Both the position numbers and the translations under genes were made by a program. A stretch of DNA of 5,419 bases from Nitriliruptoraceae bacterium. Lineage in GTDB: Bacteria > Actinomycetota > Nitriliruptoria > Nitriliruptorales > Nitriliruptoraceae. The notes beneath the pieces are model-generated. The model was not told the origin of the DNA. It ran no database searches and was given only the letters and a program-made list of their open reading frames with translations. The first letter of the stretch is position 1. Each line of letters starts with the position of its first letter. Positions 1 to 4,920 of this stretch are shown piece by piece. The DNA lies in NCBI GenBank assembly GCA_007120565.1, contig SKNK01000498.1:1-5419 (forward strand). The letters run 5' to 3'.

Positions 1-402
1 CCGTCAACCCGGTCGGGGACACGGCGAGGTAGCCCTCGAGGACAACCGGGGGGGGAGAACGCCAAACCGAGCAGGCCCAGTAGCGACATAGCCGCCGAGG
101 ACACCCGCCAGTAGGGGGCGCCATCGGCACGCACCATGAGGCCGAGGGGAACCCCACCGACCGCGAACAGCGTCGACACCACGTCCATCGCGATGCGCCG
201 CAAGCGGGGGGAACGGCACGAGCTGGCTGGGTTCGGCGCGGCCGTCACCGAGCTCGACCGGGTCGGTTGCTGATCCCACCCCACCAGAGGAGCCCAGCAG
301 CGGCAGCAAGAGGGCCGGGAACAGCAGGCCAGCACCGGGACGACCCTTGGATGCCACGCCGATACCGAGCAGCGCACCGTCCTTCTTACACCCCCGGGGC
401 AT
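1..402 (-). pseudogene. Frameshifted, left-truncated membrane protein gene, last of the metal operon
   Basis: Not recognised as a family. An ATG at 402 overlaps the TGA of the upstream flavoprotein gene (TGATG, 1-nt overlap), as expected for a translationally coupled gene. The first frame gives a protein beginning MPRGCKKDGALLGIG with a hydrophobic stretch (LLFPALLLPLLG). Near the 6-G run at 206-211 the coding signal moves to the +1 frame, which reads IAMDVVSTLFAVGG and SSAAMSLLGLLGLAF, both membrane-like. At the 8-G run at 48-55 it moves again, to a frame reading VVLEGYLAVSPTGLT that stays open to base 1. One base fewer in each run restores a single open frame of about 133 residues with two or three hydrophobic segments. 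Two homopolymer shifts suggest sequencing error more than natural decay, but a real pseudogene is possible. Function unknown; position implies a role with the FeoB-flavoprotein operon. Confidence 0.5.
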
Positions 403-1616
403 CAGAGCGACTCTGCCGGGCAGGCTCCGGGGCCGGTCGCGATCCGGTCGGCCCGCACCGGGTCGAGCCCCCGTAGCCGTGCGGCGAGCCGAAGGGCGGC
501 TCGGCGATGACCGATCAGGTTGCCCGCTACCGGACCGAGCCGAAGGGCGGCGCCGAAGCCGGCCAGATGTACGGCGGTTCCTGGCCACGACAGGTCGTCA
601 GCGAGGTCGGGCAGCCCTCCGGCGACGTCGAGCGGGAAGCGGTCGAGCAGCGGTCGACAGAGCGGGTCCCGGGCGACATCGATCGCGCCGCCGGTCGCGC
701 ACCACACCGCGTCGACGACGACAACGTCGCCATCGCTGAACCTGAGGAGCAGGCCATCCCCGTGAGGCTCGCAACCCACCACCTCGACCCGTTCGCGAAG
801 GTCGATCCGGCCGGCCTCGGCACAGGTCTCCAGCTCACGGCGGAACCGCGCGGGGATGCTGCCCCCGCCGCGGGCGTTGTCGATCGCGCGGCGGCGCACG
901 GCGGGGTCGGGTTCCTGTTCGAACGGGCGGCGCTTGCGGGGTCCGAGCCAGCTCGGATGCGTGTCGAAGCGGCGGACGCGAAGTCGGTGGCGAGCTACCA
1001 GGGTCACGTGCGTGCCTCGGTGCGCCGCGCCGATGGCGAGGTGGGCGGCGGAGAGCCCCCCGCCGATCACGGCGATCCGGCCGCCGTGTGGTGCGTCCTG
1101 GACGGCTGCGCGTTCGGCCTCGACGACCTGACCGTCTGCGCGTGCGCTACGCAGGGCTGCCGGGACCTGGGGGAACCGGGCGTTGGTCGCGAGCACGACC
1201 CGGTCCGGGCGGACCACCTCGCTGTTGCTGAGGTGCACCTCGGGGTGGCCGGAGGGGTCGACGGTCAGCCCGACCGCGGCCACCGACTCGACCGCGTCGG
1301 TGAGACCTCTGCGGGCGACGATGTGTTCGACGAACCGGTCGAAGATCGGCGTCGTCGGCAACTGGGTGCCGCCGCTGGCGACCATCCCGTGGCCACCTGC
1401 GAACTCCAGCATGGCGAAGGGATCGGGATGGGGATGGTGCACGGCCGGGGAGCGAAGCATCGGGATGTCCTGCTGCGCGAAGCGGCGCCGCCACGCGGTG
1501 AGCCAGCCACCCGAGGGGTCGATGACGCGGATGTCGTCGGTGACCCGGTGGCAGGTCAGGGCGAGGGCGCTGGCGAGTCCGGCGGGGCCGGCACCGACGA
1601 TCAGGACGTCGCTCAT
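402..1616 (-). CDS. FAD/NAD(P)-binding protein, SidA/lysine N-hydroxylase-like monooxygenase fold
   Basis: Predicted soluble flavoprotein of 404 residues. Seen: an N-terminal FAD dinucleotide-binding motif GAGPAG (8-13), an acidic strand end VID at 31-33, a conserved-looking VHHPHPDPF segment (59-67), the VVLATNARFP strand (140-149), a second Rossmann motif GGGLSA (185-190) expected to bind NADPH, and WCATGG (305-310). This two-Rossmann layout is that of flavin monooxygenases related to ornithine/lysine N-hydroxylases, but the substrate is not evident and the resemblance is from memory. No signal peptide, so cytosolic. The ATG at 1616 overlaps the stop of the FeoB gene by 4 nt (ATGA) and has no clear Shine-Dalgarno sequence, so it is probably translated by coupling. 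The open frame continues far upstream, but that part is antisense shadow of FeoB. Likely role: a redox reaction linked to the transported metal or its ligand (inference). Confidence 0.85.
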   Translation of the reverse strand: MSDVLIVGAGPAGLASALALTCHRVTDDIRVIDPSGGWLTAWRRRFAQQDIPMLRSPAVHHPHPDPFAMLEFAGGHGMVASGGTQLPTTPIFDRFVEHIVARRGLTDAVESVAAVGLTVDPSGHPEVHLSNSEVVRPDRVVLATNARFPQVPAALRSARADGQVVEAERAAVQDAPHGGRIAVIGGGLSAAHLAIGAAHRGTHVTLVARHRLRVRRFDTHPSWLGPRKRRPFEQEPDPAVRRRAIDNARGGGSIPARFRRELETCAEAGRIDLRERVEVVGCEPHGDGLLLRFSDGDVVVVDAVWCATGGAIDVARDPLCRPLLDRFPLDVAGGLPDLADDLSWPGTAVHLAGFGAALRLGPVAGNLIGHRRAALRLAARLRGLDPVRADRIATGPGACPAESL

Positions 1617-3283
1617 GGTCGCACCGTGAGCACGAGCAGGCCCACCCAGCTGACCGTGGCGGCGAGCAGGAGCGCTCCGAGCGCCTGACGCCACAGGAGT
1701 CCGGCAGCGATCCGGCCGCCACGCTCCTTGGCGATCGTCAGGGCGGTGACCAGGCACGGCACGAGCGCTCCCGCGAGTAACAGGGCAGCCAACAGTTGCG
1801 CGTTGTCGAGCGTGGCAACGGTGCTGGGTTCTGCGAACAGCAGGAGTCCGTCCTTGCGTACCGAGGCGAGCACGGTCGGCAGAGCGGCCTCCGTGGGAAG
1901 GCGCAGGGCTCCCATCACCAGCTCGAGCGGCCGAGCGGCTCGTGCCAGCAGGCCCGTCGCCGAGAGCAGCGATGCGAGCACGGTGATGGCGAGGAAGATC
2001 GGCAGCGCCTTGAGCGTGACGTGCCGCAGGGTGGTGCCGGCCTCGCGGCGGACCTCGGCCCATCGGGGCCGGGTCAGGAACGTGCGGCCGCGCAACAGGT
2101 GCAGGTCGAGCGAGACGGGATCGGTCCCCTGAGAGCGGGCGATGAGCCGGGCATGCACGAGTGCCGCGGTGATCAGGATCGCGAGGTAGGGGATCACCAG
2201 CCCCGGGCGACGGGCGGCGGCGAGCACGCCGAGGGTTGCGGCAAGTTGGTACGAGCAGGCACTTCCGAAGGCGATCGCGCCGATGGTCGCGTCGCGGGTG
2301 CAGCCGGAGCACGAGCGCGTGGAGATCACCGCAGGGACGTTGCAGCCGTGGCCGGCGACCACCCGCACGAGGTCGCGGCCGGTGAGCCCGAAAGGTCGAA
2401 CCAGGGGATGTACGGCGGTGGTGAGCCGATCGAGCAGGCCACTGGCCTTCAGCACGCCGAGCAGGAGCGCGAGCATCACGACGACCGGCAGGGCCCACAC
2501 CAGGAGCAACGGCCCCATGGTGAGTACGCCGTAGTCCCCGGAGAACAGATCGGCGAGCGGCCAGGGCAACTCTTGTGCACGGGCGGCCAACGGGTCCAGG
2601 GCGGACGCCACCCAGGGGTCGACGATGTCGGCCACCGCGATGGCGAGCCACACCGCCGCGATCGCGGGTCCGAGCAGCAGCCCGAGACCGGCCAGTGGTC
2701 CGATGCCGCGCACCTCGAGCAAGGTTGGGGGAGGCTCGACCCGCCACCCGGCGCGAGCCAGTACCGGCCCCGAGGTGAACCGTCCGGCATGATCGAGCGC
2801 GTCCCTGACCAGAGGGACTGCCGTGGTGGCATCACGCGCATCGATCGGGACGAAGGGCACCCCGGTCGCGACCGAGACTGAGTCCAGAGCTCGTCGTGCG
2901 GCGACGGTGTCCTGGACCCGGTCCCAGTTGGTCACGGCGACCGCGCCGCGGCGGCCTCCGACCAGGGGGAGTAGTTCGGCGAGTTCGTCGTCGAGGTTGG
3001 TGGCGCGGAGGACGAGCAGGAGATCGGCGTCCTCGGCCCGCAGGGCCTCCAGGGCGAGGGCGGTGGTCGCGGTGTCCAGCCGGTGGACCATCCCGGGGGT
3101 GTCGATGACGGTCCGGTCGGGGCCCGCGAAGGTCTCTACTGCCACGGTGGACCCCGCGACGTTCTCCGCCCGTGAACGGCTCCCGGTCAGTGCACCGGCC
3201 AGGGTGGACTTGCCGGAGGACTCGGCTCCGACGAGGACGAGGGGCGGAAGGAGCGCGGGGGAGGGGAGGGGGTTGACACCCAT
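1613..3283 (-). CDS. feoB: FeoB-type ferrous iron transport protein (GTPase plus permease)
   Basis: Inner-membrane GTP-dependent divalent metal permease, 556 residues and so shorter than many FeoB proteins (often 600-800). Seen in order: an N-terminal G domain with G1 GAESSGKST (19-27), a G2 region around T46, G3 DTPGM (61-65) and TNWD (118-121) where NKxD is expected. The membrane part follows, with hydrophobic segments at roughly 195-218, 254-278, 332-357, 361-380, 424-446, 495-517 and 533-553. Diagnostic FeoB motifs are GHGCNVPA (311-318; usual form GFGCNVPA) and VPCLVTALTIAKE (508-520; usual PCVATIA-like). Unusual: a CSGC pair (325-328) just after the first Cys motif, plus C343. There is no FeoA or FeoC gene in the window. 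The ATG at 3283 overlaps the preceding TGA (TGATG); a GTG at 3310 is possible but less likely. Fe(II) is the family substrate; another metal is possible. Confidence 0.92.
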   Translation of the reverse strand: MGVNPLPSPALLPPLVLVGAESSGKSTLAGALTGSRSRAENVAGSTVAVETFAGPDRTVIDTPGMVHRLDTATTALALEALRAEDADLLLVLRATNLDDELAELLPLVGGRRGAVAVTNWDRVQDTVAARRALDSVSVATGVPFVPIDARDATTAVPLVRDALDHAGRFTSGPVLARAGWRVEPPPTLLEVRGIGPLAGLGLLLGPAIAAVWLAIAVADIVDPWVASALDPLAARAQELPWPLADLFSGDYGVLTMGPLLLVWALPVVVMLALLLGVLKASGLLDRLTTAVHPLVRPFGLTGRDLVRVVAGHGCNVPAVISTRSCSGCTRDATIGAIAFGSACSYQLAATLGVLAAARRPGLVIPYLAILITAALVHARLIARSQGTDPVSLDLHLLRGRTFLTRPRWAEVRREAGTTLRHVTLKALPIFLAITVLASLLSATGLLARAARPLELVMGALRLPTEAALPTVLASVRKDGLLLFAEPSTVATLDNAQLLAALLLAGALVPCLVTALTIAKERGGRIAAGLLWRQALGALLLAATVSWVGLLVLTVRP

Positions 3284-4398
3284 CAGCAGACGCACGCGTC
3301 GTCGCAGCACGACAGGTCGTCGAGCAGGAACCCGTGCTCGCGCAGACCTTCGAGCGGTGAGGTATCGATGTCCAGGCGTTCCCCGATCGCGCGGGCGAGG
3401 ACCCCGAACCGCTGGCGGAACTTGTAGATGAAGCAGAAGATCGCCTCACGGTGGGCCAGGGCTGGCCCCGCCAGGAACAGCCCGGGCACGACGGTGGAGC
3501 CGTCGGAGGCCTCGTCGAGTTCTACGCGGCCGTGCTCGTCGAATCTGAACCGATCGCGGACCAGGGTCAGCGAACCCTCGAAGCCGGTGGCCAGTAGCGG
3601 GGGGCCCTCGGTCGTCAGCTGCTCACCGTCGTCGAGGGTGACGAGGTAGCCGTCACCGTCCGGATCGACCTGCACGACCCGCCGATCCGGCAGCAGCTCG
3701 AGCCGGTCCGAGGCCATCGCCTTCCGGAGCCGGCCGTGCGTGTAAGGCGAGAGTGTGAGGGAGGGGTCGGCGTCGAGTACATCCCAAGGTGCCCCCGGGT
3801 CGATGACGGCGACCCGTCGATCGTCGGCGATCAGGTGCACGGCCGCGTCGATGCCCGACTCGTAGCCTCCGATGACCACGGCGTACTCCCCGGGGTGGTC
3901 TGACCAGCGCTCCACCTCGATGGTCGGAGCGGCATGCTCCGTACCGGGGAACGAACCACGATGCGGGTACTGCGCTTCGCCGGCTGCCCAGATGACGTTG
4001 GCCGCCAGCCACGGGTCGCCATCAGCGACGACGACCTCGAGGCGGTGGTCGCGGGGGATGACGTCGACGACGTCGATGCCGGTCCGGACGTCGAGTTCGT
4101 CGAGCTCCGCGACCATCCGGAGGTAGGCGGCGTACTGCTCGCCGGTCGGGTGCTCCTCCAGCAGCGACAGCGCCGGTGAGGTGTCCGGGGTGATCGCGTT
4201 GAGGTCGACCAAGCCGAACTGGTTGCCCGTGAAGGACGGGGTGATCAGCCGCATGTGCTCTGGCCACGACTCGAACGAGGCGCCGATGCCATGACGGTCG
4301 AGGATGACCGGGGAGACGCCGATCCGGCGGAGGGCCGAGGCCGCGCCGAGTCCGGCGGGACCTGCGCCGATGATGATGACGTCGTGGGTGGTTGGCAC
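3283..4398 (-). CDS. CzcO/thioredoxin-reductase-like flavoprotein with Cys-rich C-terminal tail
   Basis: Predicted cytosolic FAD- and NAD(P)H-dependent oxidoreductase of 371 residues. Seen: FAD motif GAGPAG (11-16) with acidic D34, a SFESWPEHMRLITPSF segment (41-56), the WAAGE strand (137-141), a second nucleotide-binding motif IGGYESGID (176-184), and a C-terminal FLAGPAL flavin-contact region (about 307-314). It resembles the CzcO-like group of flavoproteins (COG2072 type) that sit beside metal transporters. No CxxC redox pair of classical thioredoxin reductase is seen in the core. The protein ends in SCCDDACVC, placing C364, C365, C369 and C371 on an exposed tail, a plausible metal or thiol site. 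The start is GTG at 4398, supported by AGGAG (4408-4412 on the plus strand) with 9-nt spacing. It is the first gene of the coupled operon; its stop overlaps the FeoB start. Exact reaction unknown. Confidence 0.88.
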   Translation of the reverse strand: MPTTHDVIIIGAGPAGLGAASALRRIGVSPVILDRHGIGASFESWPEHMRLITPSFTGNQFGLVDLNAITPDTSPALSLLEEHPTGEQYAAYLRMVAELDELDVRTGIDVVDVIPRDHRLEVVVADGDPWLAANVIWAAGEAQYPHRGSFPGTEHAAPTIEVERWSDHPGEYAVVIGGYESGIDAAVHLIADDRRVAVIDPGAPWDVLDADPSLTLSPYTHGRLRKAMASDRLELLPDRRVVQVDPDGDGYLVTLDDGEQLTTEGPPLLATGFEGSLTLVRDRFRFDEHGRVELDEASDGSTVVPGLFLAGPALAHREAIFCFIYKFRQRFGVLARAIGERLDIDTSPLEGLREHGFLLDDLSCCDDACVC

Positions 4399-4407
4399 CT
4401 GCGGGGA

Positions 4408-4412
4408 CTCCT
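4408..4412 (-). promoter_or_regulatory. Shine-Dalgarno site for the GTG-start flavoprotein
   Basis: AGGAG on the minus strand lies 9 nt before the GTG at 4398. It is the clearest ribosome binding site of the minus-strand genes and supports the GTG start; the later genes of the operon lack one and rely on overlapping stop-start codons. Confidence 0.65.
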
Positions 4413-4427
4413 GGCTCGGGTCTCCGC

Positions 4428-4456
4428 ACCGTAGCCAGAATAGGAACGATTCTCAA
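4428..4456 (-). promoter_or_regulatory. Candidate promoter of the flavoprotein-FeoB operon
   Basis: On the minus strand TTGAGA (4451-4456) and TACGGT (4428-4433) are separated by exactly 17 nt, a reasonable housekeeping-sigma arrangement. Transcription would begin near 4421, leaving a leader of about 20 nt that contains the AGGAG site. A Fur/Zur-like half-site overlaps the -35 end. It lies just beyond the hairpin that ends the upstream His-rich gene, so the operon may be transcribed separately. Confidence 0.5.
4441..4455 (-). promoter_or_regulatory. Weak Fur/Zur-family box candidate
   Basis: The minus strand reads TGAGAATCGTTCCTA. The left half TGAGAAT differs by one base from TGATAAT (Fur) or TGAAAAT (actinobacterial Zur), but the right half matches poorly (about 3 of 7). 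It overlaps the -35 hexamer and spacer of the operon promoter, where a repressor would act. Treat as tentative. Confidence 0.25.
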
Positions 4457-4483
4457 TACGAGCGAATGGTGCCCCCGGGAACG

Positions 4484-4514
4484 TCGGATGCCCGCCACGG
4501 GGGCGGGCATCCGA
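4484..4514 (-). terminator. 13-bp GC-rich hairpin terminator after the His-rich gene
   Basis: Positions 4484-4496 and 4502-4514 are perfect inverted repeats (13 bp, loop of 5 nt). The hairpin starts 29 nt after the stop codon of the His-rich gene. There is no T-run on either side, so it is not a classical intrinsic terminator; U-less hairpins are often assigned this role in actinobacteria. It could also act as a transcript-stabilising structure with partial read-through into the FeoB operon. Confidence 0.6.
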
Positions 4515-4542
4515 TCACGCTTCGGGTGGAACGCTCAGAGGT

Positions 4543-4842
4543 TCAGTGCTCGTCGTAGTGGTCGCCGTGCAAGGCGTGGCGGTGGCCATCGTGGATGAAG
4601 TCCACGTGGTCGCCGTGCTCGATGACGTCGTGGCCGCAGTCGGGCCCGTGGATGTGGTCGTGGGGTGACGCGACGACGTGGACAGTGCCCAGATGGTGTT
4701 CGTCCACGTGGTCGCCATGGCGGTGGTGAGCGTGACCATCGTGGAGGTAGTCCACGTGCCCGTCGTGCTCGACGGCCGGGTGGCCACAGTCGGGGCCGTG
4801 GACGTGGGTGTGCTCGGGATGGGTCGTGCAGGTGGTGCTCAT
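4543..4842 (-). CDS. His-rich metal-binding protein with two tandem 37-residue repeats
   Basis: Small acidic soluble protein, 99 residues from the ATG at 4842, of which 28 are His, 14 Asp and 5 Glu. Two repeats (residues 13-49 and 63-99) each contain HGPDCGH, an HVD-aromatic-x-HDGH core and a final GDH-x-DEH. Cys occurs at 5, 19 and 69, one per repeat plus one near the N-terminus. No signal peptide or membrane segment is seen, so a cytosolic buffer or chaperone for zinc, nickel, cobalt or similar ions is likely (inference). I recall relatives in actinobacterial genomes carrying labels such as zinc transporter permease that the sequence does not support; the protein cannot be a permease. An alternative ATG at 4869 adds nine residues; neither start has a Shine-Dalgarno sequence. 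Transcription comes from the promoter at 4891-4919, so control by a metal sensor is likely. Confidence 0.85.
   Translation of the reverse strand: MSTTCTTHPEHTHVHGPDCGHPAVEHDGHVDYLHDGHAHHRHGDHVDEHHLGTVHVVASPHDHIHGPDCGHDVIEHGDHVDFIHDGHRHALHGDHYDEH
4546..4656 (-). repeat. Protein-level repeat copy 2 of the His-rich gene
   Basis: Encodes residues 63-99 of the His-rich protein, from HIHGPDCGH to the C-terminal DEH. It aligns without gaps to copy 1 at an offset of 50 residues, with most differences conservative (Y/F, V/I). This implies an internal duplication. Confidence 0.8.
4696..4806 (-). repeat. Protein-level repeat copy 1 of the His-rich gene
   Basis: Encodes residues 13-49, from HVHGPDCGH to DEH. 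A 13-residue linker (HLGTVHVVASPHD) separates it from copy 2. The Cys and nearly all His positions are kept between the two copies. Confidence 0.8.
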
Positions 4843-4880
4843 GGAGGAGGTCCGATGCGTAGGGGTCATCGCTGGGCGAT

Positions 4881-4894
4881 CGATGGAAACATCG
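4881..4894. promoter_or_regulatory. Secondary inverted repeat CGATG-N4-CATCG
   Basis: CGATG (4881-4885) and CATCG (4890-4894) form a short inverted repeat that covers part of the -10 box and the predicted start site of the His-rich gene promoter. The half-site sequence is the same pentamer found at both ends of the main palindrome, but in everted order, so it may be an auxiliary repressor contact or chance. Confidence 0.35.
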
Positions 4895-4919
4895 TAACAT
4901 CGAGATATCTCGATGTAAA
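4891..4919 (-). promoter_or_regulatory. Promoter of the His-rich gene
   Basis: On the minus strand TTTACA (4914-4919) and TACGAT (4891-4896) are spaced by exactly 17 nt, close to the sigma-70 consensus. The predicted start is near 4884, giving a leader of about 15 nt to the ATG at 4869 or about 42 nt to the ATG at 4842. The spacer is occupied by a perfect palindrome, which predicts repression by occlusion. Confidence 0.7.
4897..4916. promoter_or_regulatory. Perfect 20-bp palindromic operator, ArsR/SmtB-like layout
   Basis: ACATCGAGATATCTCGATGT is identical to its reverse complement over all 20 bases. It spans the whole 17-nt promoter spacer plus three bases of the -35 box of the His-rich gene. 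Perfect or near-perfect AT-centred palindromes over the promoter are typical of dimeric metal-sensing winged-helix repressors of the ArsR/SmtB family, though other dimeric repressors could bind. No regulator is encoded in the window, so it would act from elsewhere. Confidence 0.7.
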
Positions 4920-4920
4920 G

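Noticed and set aside
403..588. Extension of the left-end minus-strand gene upstream to 588
   Set aside because: It overlaps the C-terminal coding part of the flavoprotein and reads as Arg/Ser/Pro-rich shadow; the ATG at 402 with a TGATG overlap is a better start.
507..1688. Plus-strand open frame of 393 residues opposite the second flavoprotein
   Set aside because: Composition is a shadow of the minus-strand gene, with no recognisable motif; the minus frame has two Rossmann motifs.
1617..2747. Long N-terminal extension of the second flavoprotein frame (total 781 residues)
   Set aside because: It is the antisense-side shadow of FeoB in another frame, rich in Arg/Pro/Ala with no domain; the FAD motif begins at residue 8 from the ATG at 1616.
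1796..2881. Plus-strand open frame of 361 residues opposite FeoB
   Set aside because: FeoB on the minus strand is unambiguous by motifs; this frame is low-complexity Gly/Arg/Glu/Gln sequence typical of an antisense shadow in high-GC DNA.
4535..4900. Other minus-strand frames over the His-rich gene
   Set aside because: They give Thr/Ser- or Arg/Pro-rich repeats that mirror the internal repeat of the real gene; only the His-rich frame shows conserved metal-ligand spacing.
4669..4920. Plus-strand open frame upstream of the beta-helix gene that reads as a Val-rich, membrane-like N-terminus
   Set aside because: The Val-rich stretch is the antisense of His codons (CAC/GTG) in the His-rich gene, so the apparent signal-like segment is an artefact.
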